Positions 43,734 through 55,699 of a DNA stretch of 64,000 nucleotides are shown here, in pieces. This DNA comes from Volutella citrinella. Taxonomy: Eukaryota; Ascomycota; Sordariomycetes; Hypocreales; Nectriaceae. The notes below the pieces were generated by a model, which saw nothing but the letters and a program-made list of their open reading frames with translations, was not told where the DNA came from and made no database searches. Position numbers and translations under genes: made by a program. Numbering within the stretch: position 1 is the stretch's first letter; each line of letters begins with the position of its first letter. The stretch spans positions 2,170,001 through 2,234,000 of the forward strand of contig JAWZSP010000009.1 of NCBI GenBank assembly GCA_034401135.1. Direction: 5' to 3'.

Positions 43734-45585
43734 TTATGCCACAACCAAACCCTTGGTCTGCTTCATGTTCTTAACCTTGATATCTCTCCAGAACACGACG
43801 CACATGAAGGCTCCAGCAAGAAGACCCAGACTGGCGATGAACATTAGTCTCTGAGAGTCGGCATAGGCGCGCTTGATACCAATACGCTCTGGGGAGCCGG
43901 GTGCGTAGCTGATTTGCGTCTTCAGGTCAGCATAGATGCTCGCAATGTCAGTTCCCTCAGGCAGATATCGAGCAAGCCTGTTGGGGAAGACACCGGTCCA
44001 GATGGCGGCAGAGACGGTTCCACCGATTGCATTGCCGATGCTGCAGAAAAGGTTGAGCATGGCAATGACGACGGCAATGTGCTGGTGATCCGAAGGAGCC
44101 ATCATGGCCATCTCGCCGCAGAGAACAACTGCACCAGAGGAAGCACCGGCGAAGATCTGCGTCATAACAATCAGGCCAACGGCGGCCTGGTCGGTTCGGA
44201 AGTGGTACATGAGACCAACTGCGAGCATCATCAGGGGCACGCCGAAGCTGAGCTGAACCCATTTGAAGCGACCAGACCATCGAATCATGAAGCCAATCGC
44301 GACACCCCACAGGCACTGGGCCACTCGCTGCGCCGAGTTGACGTATCCGGCATTGGCGACGCTTAACTCCCAAACAACTTGGAGCATGCTGGAGAAGTAG
44401 GAGCCCCAGACGCTGCCGTTGAAGTAGATGAAGATGAACATGATGCCAGTCAGGAACACGGTTCGGTCCATGAGCAGCTTGAACGGGATGAAGGTAACGG
44501 GGGCGAGGAAGCGCTCCCACAGAACGAAGCAGATGAGGAGAAGAATGCCAAAGACAATCATGCAGATGATCATTGGGCTCTTCCACCCCTTGCTCTGGTA
44601 CGAGTAGAGACTAAAGGGGAGGAGGAACAGAGCCATTCCCGAGGCGAGGATGAAGCAACCAAACAAGTCAACGTCGATGCAGTACTTCTTGGTGGCCGTC
44701 CAGGAGAGCTTGTACTCCTGCTTTTCGATGATTCCGAGCTTCTCAGCCTTGCGCTGGTTATACCACAAAAGGCCGGCAAGGGGGAGGACAGTGACGGGGA
44801 TGACGATGGCGAAGATTCCAAAGCCCCAGCGCCAGCCTGCTCCGTTCAATAGGGACTGAGAGATGGGGCCGCCCACCCATGTAAAGGCTACATAAGGGGA
44901 CGATGCAAAAGCCAGAGCGAGGGCTCGGGACTTGAGACTGGAGGTGTCGGAGACGAAGACGGTGATTGTATAACTCACGCCAGTTGCGCTGGAACAGGGT
45001 CAGCTAATCAGTCGTCTGAGAGTACGGAGGCATGTCATACCCAACAGTGGAGAAGACCTGAGCGGCGGCATATGTCTCGACATTGTTGGAGCCGGCCATC
45101 ATGACGAAGCCAATGACCCAGACAAAGACAGTGGCCGCGAGACCCTGGGGTCGGCCCCAGGTATCCAGGATCTTGGCGAGGGGAATGTAGCACAGTCCAC
45201 CGATGATGCTCGAGACAATGCCAATGGTGGCAGTCAGCGAGTGAAGGCGGAATGAACTGGTGACGTAGGGCGTCAGCGAACGCTGGACATTGCCCTGGAT
45301 GGCAATGACGACATAGATGATCCAGATCCTGAATATTTGTCAGTTGTGGGAACAATGAGAGTCGAGTGCAGCCACAACGAACATGGAATACGCCGCGATG
45401 AGATGCGGCTTCGTCCAGACACTGGTAGCGGCCTGGATGGCTCGAACACCGGCCTGCGCATCGTCGGAGATCTTGTCCGTATCCGACTCGCTACCGCCGT
45501 CCTTGGCATCGGCGCGCTCAGGATCAGGACCTGCGGGCGCATTGCTCGTGGTGAACTCGGCCGTCTTTTCTCCCTGGGCCGCCAT
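43734..45585 (-). CDS. Siderophore-iron transporter (SIT/ARN family, MirB-like)
   Basis: Three exons, 45585-45383, 45328-45041 and 44988-43734, give 581 aa (introns 54 and 52 nt). The first junction is taken at ATG with a GTTCGT donor because only that frame gives AAYSMIWIIYVVIAIQGNVQ followed by RSLTPYVTSSFRLHS, the SIT hallmark. Exon 3 carries GATGVSYTITVFVSDTSSL, WRWGFGIFAIVIPV and the last helices. About 14 membrane helices follow a hydrophilic acidic N-terminus of about 60 residues. SIT proteins import ferric siderophores by proton symport at the plasma membrane. Two iron-GATA sites lie about 450 bp upstream. No siderophore synthetase is in the window. Confidence 0.92.
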
Positions 45586-48500
45586 TGCTGCGAATCTGCT
45601 CAGTCAAATGCAAATAAAGAAGTACAGGAGCACAGAATTCCTCCAAGAGCAGGAAGAAAGCCGAGGCAGGCGTCCTTTAAATGCGGATTTTTGGCGATGG
45701 TGGACGTCCGGTCGCCGCCGACGTGGGCAAGATGTGGTCCGGCTCCGGCTTGGCGATCCACCCCCATCGGCCCGTGGAGCTTCGTAGGGCGCCGCGCAGA
45801 AGCCAAAACTGCCGGTGCATGCATGGGTAGATTGATCATGAAGCGTTGGACAAATGATGCGGAGGGAAACCCACGTCGCGCGGGGCGTTGGGCCTGGTCT
45901 GGCCGTGGGGCTTCTGCCGCAGAGTCTGCTCAGTCCCCATATTAAAAAGTCCCTTCAGTAACTGTTGGTTGTGTTGCGAGGAGCCGTGGGGGTGTGTGGC
46001 AGGGACGATGGCCGAGTCGTGAGTGAGAGATTTTATCTGATCATCTGATAACACCATCTTCCCACTTTAAAAAGCGGGTTGCCGTCCGTGTTAGCACCAT
46101 CCCAGCACATCACTGGTGACCAACGATGACCTCTCCAACAAGCTCGTCCCCACAGCTCGTAATCCTACTCATCAAAAGCCGTCACATTACGGCCCTAAGA
46201 GCCCGAGGCCCACAGGACGAAAGACAAGGCCAAACAGACCCATCTGGTGGACCTTGGCACTGGATGCACTGCTGCTCTGGGATACCACTTCGGCGATCGT
46301 AGGACGGGCAAGGGAAAGGGTATCCCTACAGTACTCGAGAGCGGGTCTATACTGCTCCCATATAAGCTGCTAGATTAGGTGGTGATCATCCTTGCTTTAT
46401 GTTTCCATGACTCAGAACTCCCTCATGCCTGCAAGTTTCCTCGGGCATGCGCACGCGACCGCCTGGGTCCGTATTGTGTGTGCCGTCCCGTCCGATCTTT
46501 CGGTTTTGACTACTGTCTGTGGCATGCCTCGAGCAGGCCTCCGACGAAATGGGCAGACATTGACGCCGTTTCCGGTTCCCACAGCGAGATGGACGATGTT
46601 TTTAATGGCCTGGGACGCTACCCCTGCTGGCGTTCCACTTTCCTACTGCAGGCAAAGCTGGTAATTCGCACTCGGCAGGAATTGGGCCAACCACGGCAGC
46701 AGAGGTAATATAGCCGTGGAAAATATCCATATTTCCGGCGTTGATGAGGATCCGTCAATGCGATAGAATCGAAGTCGGTCCACAATCAAGGGTTCAAGAG
46801 TCCTGCAGAATATTCATGGAGCCAGTCCACATCACCACATGCTCCATCGTCGCATGCGAACACGTGGATCTCGTGTTCAAACCCGCATATGGGGATCATG
46901 TCTTGACATCGTATGCAGTCTGTAAGAGATCTCGGCGTTGTTGATATCTGCACATGAACCGTTCATTACACTCTAACGTCACTGGAGCCTCATAGTCTTC
47001 CAGTCTCTTCTACATTAACAAACTTCTCGAGCTATCTTGCTGATAAAACAGGGCTAGTTGGTTCAAAAGCTTCGTGGCGGTAACTATTGCGCCAGTCGCC
47101 AGACAGGCAGGGATGAACAGCCACCAACGAACACTGTACTGCATCTAACAGACCACGTAACCGGTAAAAGGCTACTTAAACAGCTCATGTTCATGCAGGC
47201 CGGCGGATTGTTACATCATGCATCCCGATCGGAGGCTTCCGATCTCAGCGGTCGACACCAGCAAATTACTGCTCTCTGCGCCAGGAACGCTTCAACAGTC
47301 AACGTATCGCTTTCAGACTTGGGTAGAAAATTCAAGCGGGTTCCTTTCATGGCCTGACTTCTGCTTCTGGGGCTCTGCGACGTTCCGTAACCTGTTTTGG
47401 GAAATTCGTGTCGACCAACCGACAAGGATGCCCATGATTACGAGTTCGTGGCCTGTGGGAACAGCGAAATGGCAACAGGTTGTCAGCTGTGGAGAGTACG
47501 TAAGATGAAACTGCTGCAAGCATGGTCCACTAGCCATGGTGACTACTGTTCGTAAACCTGGTGCGCCCGAGTTCTGCGCACTGGCAAAGGTCTGGAGTCC
47601 CACGGCCAACAACGCTGGGATTCTTCAAAGAGAACAGCAATTAGGGCCCATAGTCCTCACTTCGTTCTCTGACGCCAACATAACAAATGGAATGCAGTAA
47701 TTTGGCGCTTCTCGCTCTAGGCTGGTGGGAAGTCAGCTTGCAGAATCCTCCCAGCCCGGCAGAACACCCCCAAGCTGCCAATTTAGTTCCGCTTCGCACT
47801 GAAGCTGTCACATACGACCATAGCCCTTAGAAAATACGGGATCCCGTCCGCTCTCCCATAGTCAAGCTGAGGAGCGGCGAACTAGTACTCGGGTCGGTGA
47901 CGACCGGGGAATCCTCGCTGTTGTATGTTTTTTGGTGTTTTTTTTGGTGTTTTGTGGGTTGGTGATGAAAGTGGGTAACGGGGATCAAATGTGGTTAAAG
48001 CGAACCAACTAGGGGCTCAGAGCAAGACATGGGCACAACATTGATAAAACTGCTGGGAATAGAGCATTCTAGTCTTAATAATTTTCTTTTTAGCCTGTAT
48101 GATTTGACTCGGATTGTCTGTTTGTCTGTCCGATTTGTTGTCTGTGTAGTAGAATCCGACATCATTTGCCAGCAATCATAACACACCCAGGCACGCGCCA
48201 GATTCACGCACCAAATCCAATCACGGCAGTCAGTCATGCAAAGCTCCAATCCAACGTCAATTTTAGGTTGAGCAGTTTAATATGCCGAATAGCTTGTTCA
48301 GCTGCCAGATGAGATCGGATCGGCCCCACGAATGGCGGCCGAACCCTGCTCAGCCGCATGCACGAAACATCCGTGTCATCACCAGCCCACCGACGAGATA
48401 AACGAAAAATCCCTCGCAAAAGAGCGTGCTGCTAAAAATAGCAAGAGTCAGGCATCCAGACTTATTTTTGTTATTCCGATCCATCCCTTGCCAGACCGCC

Positions 48501-48617
48501 TACTCCTGGCTATAACATCTCGTTCCCTTAGTTGTGGAGATATTATATCCAGCTATCAGTAGGAGCTTTGTTCTTGGCGTGCTTGTTGCATCCACGTATT
48601 TTTCGCAGGAGCCGAGC
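45586..48617. other. Long intergenic region
   Basis: 3.0 kb from the SIT start codon to the stop of the CCCH gene. Near the SIT side it holds the iron-GATA pair. The remainder has only short, unrecognised frames. A T/G-rich low-complexity run lies at about 47927-47962. Confidence 0.5.
46035..46053. promoter_or_regulatory. Paired SreA/SRE iron-GATA sites
   Basis: The element TTATCTGATCATCTGATAA contains ATCTGATAA on the plus strand (46045-46053) and ATCAGATAA on the minus strand (46035-46043). Both are exact matches to ATCWGATAA, the extended site of fungal iron repressors SREA and SRE. It lies about 450 bp upstream of the SIT transporter start, consistent with iron repression. Confidence 0.75.
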
Positions 48618-50165
48618 TCAGTAGTCAAAGACGCTCTCGCAGTCTTCATAGTTGATTCTCCCATTTCCATTGCTGTGTCCGTCGTCACTGCTGCTTACCC
48701 GGTCCACGGCAACAACGTCGTACAAGACGAAATCTCCGATGCATTGATAGGGCCGGAATCGGCAAGACACCTTGCCGCCACGGTTTCGGCATTCGGGCTT
48801 CTGGCACACGTGTCCCAGAATGCAGTTCGGTTTCCGGCAGGAGCCACGCTCTGGGCAGACCATGGAGCGGGACATGAGCTCCAGAACCTCCTTTAGGTGG
48901 CTGGGCACGGGGTTGTGGTCGTAAGGGCAGCCGGTGTCGCTGCAGCAGTTGCCCAGGATAGCCTTGTTACAGAGCTTCGTCTTGGAGGTGATGGACTTGA
49001 ATTGCTTAAAGGCGCTGGCGGATGGTGGCGTGACGTAGGGATCCAAGCGGTCCCCGAGACTATTGATTGCGACGTATCCGTCGGGGATTTCGAGGGGCTT
49101 CGGCAAACGTGCTATATCGGCTCTGCGAGACTCGGCAGCCTCGGTGTCAAGTTGATCTTTGGACTGGTTGGTCGTTCGCCAGCTGCTGCTTCGGAGAGCC
49201 AACGAGCCGTCTGTGCCTGAACTAGGCGTGTATTGTCTGGCATCGACGTGATCGAATCGACAGGCTCGTCCGTTCTTGCAGCCACCAGCAGCAAAGTACC
49301 GGCAAGGGTTCTGTGCTCCCGCCGAAGGAGCCGGTCCGATGTTTGTGGACAAGTCTCCAAGGGCTCCGGGCGAGCTTCGTGGTCCTCCGACGCCACCAGA
49401 TTTGCCGTTGTGGCCCGGGGCGTGTGGGTAGTTGCGAAAGACACCCGGCAGTTCCTCAGAACTCAAGGCGAGCTTCATAAACTCGACATGGAACTCCTGC
49501 TGGGGGGCTCGGACTAGCGTGAATAGGTTTGCGTTACCCCTGTATGGAGTAAGATCGGCGACGTAGCCCATATCGTGGCATGCCGCGAAGTAGATGTGCT
49601 TGCATTGCGGATTGTCCGCGTAGAGCCGCAGCACGGCTTTGATTTTATGGTCGGCATTCTCCTTGAGCTCGCCGGCGTCGATAAAGTCGGCGAGGCCGTA
49701 CGATCGGTTGAAGCCGGCGACGAAGCTGGCGAGGGATCGCTTCTCGGCTCCACAAAGACCGCTTTTGCTTAGTGATTTGGACAAACCAACGAGGTTTGCA
49801 TAGACTCGAATCATAATGTCGCAGCCTTGAAGGCCCTTCATTTGGAGGCTAGCCCGGATGGTATCGTTGAGCAGCTTTGCCGCCCTGATACCGCCATCTT
49901 CACCCTCACGGATCATTGTCTCGTCGAACACGTAGCCATCCCCATCGATAATGACGAGGGCAAAGGGGTTCCGCTCATGTCCGCGTGCGAGCTGCTTGTA
50001 CCGCTCTCGGCCCTCGCGCTCCTCCTCGTAGTCGCTCTTTAGGCGCCTGTAGTCCTTGATGAGGCGGGAGTAGTCTTCGAGAATCGCCGAAAGCTCGTCC
50101 TTGTTGCGAAACTCGTCCAGCCTTGCAGCCGCGCTGTCGAGCGCATCGTCGCCCAGGGTCACCAT
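48618..50165 (-). CDS. CCCH zinc-finger protein with N-terminal NYN/PIN-like domain
   Basis: Single exon, 515 aa. Residues about 20-65 form a charged coiled coil (YSRLIKDYRRLKSDYEEERE). Residues about 68-230 begin FALVIIDGDGYVFDE and include ADHKIKAVLRLY and FAACHDMGYVADL. The pattern of acidic residues after strands recalls NYN/PIN nucleases, but I cannot confirm that fold. Three CCCH fingers follow: C-x7-C-x5-C-x3-H near 290, a second C-x7-C-x5-C-x3-H near 400, and C-x5-C-x4-C-x3-H near 440, the last with Nab2-like spacing. These bind RNA in known proteins. A role in RNA binding or decay is likely. No functional link to its neighbours is apparent. Confidence 0.82.
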   Translation of the reverse strand: MVTLGDDALDSAAARLDEFRNKDELSAILEDYSRLIKDYRRLKSDYEEEREGRERYKQLARGHERNPFALVIIDGDGYVFDETMIREGEDGGIRAAKLLNDTIRASLQMKGLQGCDIMIRVYANLVGLSKSLSKSGLCGAEKRSLASFVAGFNRSYGLADFIDAGELKENADHKIKAVLRLYADNPQCKHIYFAACHDMGYVADLTPYRGNANLFTLVRAPQQEFHVEFMKLALSSEELPGVFRNYPHAPGHNGKSGGVGGPRSSPGALGDLSTNIGPAPSAGAQNPCRYFAAGGCKNGRACRFDHVDARQYTPSSGTDGSLALRSSSWRTTNQSKDQLDTEAAESRRADIARLPKPLEIPDGYVAINSLGDRLDPYVTPPSASAFKQFKSITSKTKLCNKAILGNCCSDTGCPYDHNPVPSHLKEVLELMSRSMVCPERGSCRKPNCILGHVCQKPECRNRGGKVSCRFRPYQCIGDFVLYDVVAVDRVSSSDDGHSNGNGRINYEDCESVFDY

Positions 50166-51468
50166 GTCCCAACAGCTTCCTAGCCTCGCATCACCGACAG
50201 ACTAGCCGTCTGGGGACGCAAAGGCGGGTAAACTCGGTCGGCCCACGAGAAAGTCGATGCTCTATAGAATGCACAGGGCGCCGTGGATGGTCTTGGGCGC
50301 TATGAGCGGTGGGTTGGGCTTTCTCATGCTACGAAGTCATGATTATGCCCGATGCATCCAGGCGATAAATATTGTGGGGGAGACGTTACAAAGGCGGTGT
50401 GGCTTGTTCTGCCAAAAGTGGCGGCCTGAGGCATCAACGCCTATTGACACAAATCAGCATTCAGCTCACTATTGTTCTGCTGTACAACGAAAGGACCAGA
50501 AAAGGGACAATGCAACTTGTGGGACGTGCGTCGCGCGCAGTGGTCAGCTGGGAGTAGCGGCGAGGAAAAGCAAACAAAACAGAGGCGCAGTGCTGCAGAA
50601 GAGTAGAACAGCTATATCGTCCTGCCCATACAATCCCACCATGAGCTAGACCGGCGAGTGGAACGAAGGATTCATCGGTACAACTCGCTGGGCTCACAGG
50701 GCGTTGAAAATACAGCACAATTGTTCATCATCAAACGGAGGCACCAGATTCGTTATTGCTTTTGTTTGGTCTTGGTATGACGTAGTGTCGCTGGCGATCC
50801 CGAACTCGACATTCTACCCTACATCTCCCAATTGCTGGATGACGAGGCATGTTGCACGGGCATTCCTAGCAAGGTACATCCAAGACATGGCTTCCATTAG
50901 TGGAAATTGTGTGCTTACACGTCACTTTCACCCCGCAAAGCGAGCATGTCGGGGACAGATCAAGCTAGGCAGCAGGCAGCATCTCGATGTCAGTGTCGAA
51001 TCAAAGGATGGGCCACAGTTTCGGAGAGAATACACTCGATTACCCTCCTTCGATATTATTAACCTGTTGGTGCGTGCATCCTGTCGCTTGATAATCTGGT
51101 CAGTGATTCTGATTTACGGACCCTTTATTGCTCAGCACTCAGCATCAAGTCCGCTGTTCATTGGCGTGATACTGCCGGAGGCCCACTCTTCGGATGTATT
51201 TTGCACCCGACTATTTCGACTGGCATCATCCGATTTACTAAGCGCTGCATAAACCTGTCTTGAGATTTGTTGGATTGGTAATTGGCTAGCACGAGGAAAT
51301 GATATATTACAGAATGAGATACCATCGCTTGTTGATATAAAAAGGGAGGATTGCTCAGGCTGTTCGGTTCCTCTCCTCACTGCTCCATCAATATCTGTGA
51401 ATCCACTCCAACAAACCCGACCACTCTCGTTTTCATTCACTAAAAAGCCCCTCAACCGAGATATCACC
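50166..51468. other. Divergent intergenic region with TATA box
   Basis: 1.3 kb between the CCCH and NmrA-like genes. TATAAAAA at 51336-51343 lies about 130 bp before the NmrA-like start codon. A 182-codon frame at 50704-51252 has no family features and was not called. Confidence 0.5.
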
Positions 51469-52423
51469 ATGTCTGGCTTCAAGAGTGTTGCCTTGTTTGG
51501 AGTAGGCACTTCACTTCTGCTTCTTCCATCCCCAGCTGACATGACATTTCCAGAGTGGTCTGCTTGGCACCGCCATCGTCCATCAGCTCCAACAGAACGG
51601 CTTTTCTGTCACAATCCTCGGGCGCAGTGCTTCCGCAAAGGAACTTCCCACTGGAGTTGAGTGCCAGGTAGTAGACTACTCCTCTATCGATACCCTTGTC
51701 GCTGCTCTCAGAGGCAAGGATGTTGCCATCGCAACCTTGGCAATGCCTGCGATTCCCCTCCAGACTGTCATCGTCGAAGCTTGCATCAAGGCAGGAGTGA
51801 AGCGTTTCATTCCCGCGGATTTTGGAGCTCTCACCACAGTCCCAAAAGCGAGGGACCTCCCTTTTACAGCGACTCTAATCCCAATTCAAGACCTCGTCAA
51901 AGAAAAGGCTGCGGCGGGACAGCTGGAATTCACCATCATTTCGCCCGGAGTATTCTGGGAGTTTGTTGTCAACGTGCCCGTCGTCATAGATCTGAAGCAC
52001 AAGTCTGTCGCCTTATACCATGAGGGCAAGAATCCTTTCAGCACCACCTCCATCACCACCATTGGCAAGGCAGTCGTTGCTGCTCTGCGCAAGCCTGAGC
52101 AAACCAAGAACAAGATCCTTTACATCAATGACACCGTGGTGACCCAAGATCAGCTTTTAGAGGCGGCCAAGAAGTATGCGCCGCCAGGGACCCAATGGGC
52201 CGTGACTGCCGTGGACGGCCAAGTCGAGCTTGAAAAGGCCAAGGAGGCCTACGCCAAGGATCCCACTGACGTCAATAGCTTGCTGGCGACCCTTAAAGGG
52301 GCTATTTTGTCTGGAAGATTCGACGCTGCATATCCGCATGTCGACAATGAGCTTTTGGGTCTACCGTTGCTCAGCGAGGAAGAGGTTGAGGCGAGGATTG
52401 CGGCTGCTGTTGGAGCTAACTGA
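51469..52423 (+). CDS. NmrA-like / isoflavone-reductase-like NAD(P)-binding protein
   Basis: Two exons, 51469-51501 (11 codons) and 51554-52423, give 300 aa. Splicing joins the halves of the dinucleotide motif into VALFGSGLLGTAIVHQL. Further landmarks are FSVTILGRSAS, VDYSSIDTLVAALRGKDVAI, and the family-typical VKRFIPADFGAL. Such atypical SDRs lack the YxxxK active site and act either as reductases of phenylpropanoid-like substrates or as redox sensors like NmrA. Its stop codon is only 62 bp from that of the convergent Zn2Cys6 regulator, so the two genes probably share 3' sequences. Confidence 0.88.
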
Positions 52424-52485
52424 GGGTATGTTGTGACCTTGCGATGGCGACAGTAGAAGTCATCGGAACCATTCGGTAGTCTATA

Positions 52486-54765
52486 TTAGTCGCTGAACTC
52501 GAATCTGAAGTTGTATGCCCCAGGTTTCAATTCATCTGGGACAAATGGTCCGAATCCACCTGTGCACTCTTGTTCCAGCTCCAATAATTGGATAAACGGT
52601 TCAATTCTTGAATGGTGAGGCATATCTCCGAGAAGTCCTTGGGCTAGAGGCAGAAAGTCGTTGAACCCATGGAGGAATCGCCGCAGTCCCTTGGCTCACA
52701 GTGAGCGATTGAAGGGTAATAAGGGGGCTGTGGGGGGTTCTTACTGTGCATCGCTCTTGAAAGGCGTTGTCCACGGCTTGGGATGACAGGCGACGGCGAT
52801 GTTGAGTTACTGCTTGTGCAAAGGTACTTATCTTTTCGAAGCTCCTGGACACTCTCTTCATGTCGTAAAACACGTTTTTGGTGAGCTTTGACAAGTGCCT
52901 CGAAAGCTCCTCGATAGTTGACAGGTTTTCTGCAGCTCCAGACTCCAAGAGGTCTGTGAGCAGGAAAATCGACGCCGATATTGGATAGATGAGCAGTCGC
53001 CTATCAAGTTAGAATAATCCACCTATAGTTTGGTTATTGACTTACCATATGGTGGCGAAAGAGTCAGGCATCGCATGCACAAGGCTGACAGACATGTGAG
53101 CGGAATCCAGCGCCTCCCGCCCAGGTGTGCCTTCAAGACGCCACAATTTTAGCCTTGCATGATGATAGTTGAGGTGCAGGACAATAGTTGACATTGGAAA
53201 CTCTTCATTCGCACCCTGTTGCTGGAGACGAGGTCTGATCGTCTCGGGAAGCCTTTGCCGCCAGTTTTCGAGGTCGCCCTTGAGATCGAATAGTTGCTGT
53301 TTTGCTAGCCTCGAACGATCCGACACGACCGAAAAGCATAGCCTGGACTGGATGAATGACAATTCGAGGCGATAACACATCATTCCCTCAAGACCACTTG
53401 TTTCTGAGAGCATTGTGTTTAAAAAATTCGACTTGCTGTTGCTGTTCTGCAGAGCAATGTCGAGATCGAGGTTTTGAAGCGACGAGGAGGCACCACACCG
53501 TAGCGACATTTCAATATGCAGAATGAACAAGCCGCATAGCGTTTTCCGGCTGTCGTCGTTCATCTCGGGCTGCATTAGCGAAACCGGCAAGGCTTTGATC
53601 AGTGATGCTGACGTAGAAGCGAGTTGAAAGGTCGTCGCCACGTCTCCGAATCCCTGCAGGAACATGATCATGTACATGATTTCCTGGCAGGCGCCGATGG
53701 TGGGAGCCCTAGTTATCAGCTCGGGGAATCGGGCATATGCGTTCTTGAAGCGGCTCCAAGCCAGGGGACAAAGTTCAGAAAAATGCTGGCTGGCCGCCTT
53801 GAACTGAACGGTCAACCCGAGCAAGCAGTTGCACGCGGCCCACTGGCTGGAGTCTTCGCTGGCTTCTCGGGGAGCTGCTTGGTGGTTCTCATCCAGAACA
53901 CCGAGGGGAGGTATGCTAAAGAACGGGTAAATTTGGGAAACCTCATCCAATGTAGATTCTACTAGCAAGCGATTCTGCTTTGGGCTGTAGAGGTTGCTGA
54001 ATCGCTGTTTGATGAATGGCCCATGGACGGCTCCAACAAGGTCCGCTATACCCGAATAGTGCGGTATGCTAGGTAATGAGCGGCCTAGGCTCGACGAAAA
54101 ACTTGTTTGGGCGAGTGCATGGCTTGGATCAAAGTTTGAGAGAGGCTGATTGTCCGCCAGCTGAACTGGGGTCTTCTCTGGCCAGAGACCGTCATTTTCC
54201 GGATGCGTTTGAACTTGGGCTGATGAGCGACCACGATTTTTCAATATTTTGCAACGGAGCCTACCTTCATTTCTTATTTGGTCTTGAGGCTGCCCGACTC
54301 CAGAACTTTGGCCCAGAATTGTTATTGATTCCAGGCGTTGTAATCGCTGTTCTAACCGCTTTACATGCTCGGTTCTGTCCAACACGTCAGAGAAAGAGAT
54401 TACGGGCAGGGGGAGCTCGTTAAAGTGTACTTCCTGCCTGGACCTCGTGTTTTTCGGGGCTGGTAGCTGCATTCTATTTTCTTCGTGGAGCATCGTGAAC
54501 AGACTGGCTTGTTCCCATCGCACCGCAACTTCTTGAATTTGCACTCTGCACAGGCCTAGAAACCAACTAGTTAGCCTTCGACTTTTCTCTGAACTGACAG
54601 TTGTTTCATTCGCCTGGCCTTCCCTCTCTTGCGCTCAAGATCGGTGCTCGACCGCTACTGACATTGTTTATGCGTGGCTTAGGCCCGTCGCTGTGACGAG
54701 GCCCACGGTCGCCATGAGCCATACTCGCTGAAGGTGTTATTTTGAGCGCTCGACTGCGAATCCAT
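52486..54765 (-). CDS. Zn2Cys6 transcription factor with fungal-specific domain
   Basis: Five exons proposed, 54765-54685, 54555-54431, 54374-53046, 53000-52745 and 52689-52486, totalling 664 aa. The Zn2Cys6 cluster, CAECKFKKLRCDGNKPVC then SRCSTKKIEC, lies in exon 2 in a different frame from the long open frame that follows; a 56-nt intron (54375-54430, GTACAC donor, CTGAC branch site) restores frame into the dimerisation coil TEHVKRLEQRLQRLES. The fungal_trans region spans about 200-560. Exon 1 (MDSQSSAQNNTFSEYG...SSQRR) fits the usual basic run before the first Cys, but requires a non-GT intron (54556-54684, GC-AG), so the start is tentative. It probably regulates a nearby pathway. Confidence 0.8.
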
Positions 54766-55699
54766 TAAATCCACCGGAGTATTGTTGTTGCCTTCGGCGT
54801 CTCGATCCAGCCGGGTTGCGATAGGGAGGGAGAGAGCTGGATTGGTGAAGAATGGGGTTCGTGTCGTCTTAGTAAGCCTCGGATATTATTTGCTTCCGAG
54901 TCTGGTCTTGTGTATAGGCTAAAAGGCTGGATGGCGGGAAGACGGTATTTATCAGCTCAGTCGTAGGACACTAGGTTGCGCCACTGCTAGTGGATTCCTG
55001 GCCCGAGGAACCATCCCCTTCCTTGTTCAACGTGAAGCCTCGGACACACGTCGGGATAGAGACTGTATCCACCAGTGACAAGGTGATACTCCTCGACCCC
55101 ATACTCCCACGACATGATATCCCAACACGCGTTAGCCACCAATGCTAGGACATGCAAGAACTGCCGAGCCATGACGAAGGGCAATGGAAGGCGAGGAGCG
55201 GGTAGCCAGCCATGTCCGTGACCGGAAAGGGATCGCCTCCCCGCATCCATTTCCCTCTTGGTGCATCGGTTAAGACTCAGTCTCCTAGATAGTCACCAAG
55301 CGCATAACATCCTGGTCAACCCCGCAATCTACATCCTATTAAGCCGCGCTTTAAGCCCGGAATATGGCAACTCATCCGGCGAATGACCGGGGTAGTTCAA
55401 TGTGATGTATGCATATCTCTCAACGCACCAATGAGTTCCTGGTCTGCATCCACGGCCACGCCGTTGCAATGCCGGATTTAATCGGCTCGAGTCGTCACAT
55501 GTCATATATATAGACAAAAAGGCCCATAAAGGCAGTCGTGGAAGGCCCAAACTCGGCATCAGCCGAGGCTGTGAGAGACGTGAGATGTCACGAGGCCAAT
55601 CGCGAATTGGCTCCGAGAACGCATGCGCCTCAGCTTATAAGAGTGCGCACTCAAGCTGCCTCGGATGATCTTCAACTGTTACGACAGCCAAGGCGAATC
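54766..55699. other. Divergent promoter region, Zn2Cys6 regulator / lactone oxidase
   Basis: 934 bp without a recognisable gene. A TATATATAG element at 55505-55513 lies about 190 bp before the oxidase start codon. Confidence 0.5.

Noticed and set aside
46780..46830. GGGTTCAAGAGTCC resembling a tRNA B box
   Set aside because: No matching A box or cloverleaf could be drawn around it.
47927..47962. T/G-rich run considered as a telomere-like or transposon end
   Set aside because: Not a TTAGGG-type repeat and no inverted partner or target duplication; simple low-complexity sequence.
50704..51252. 182-codon plus-strand frame between the CCCH and NmrA-like genes
   Set aside because: No recognisable motif, and its first codon is not ATG.
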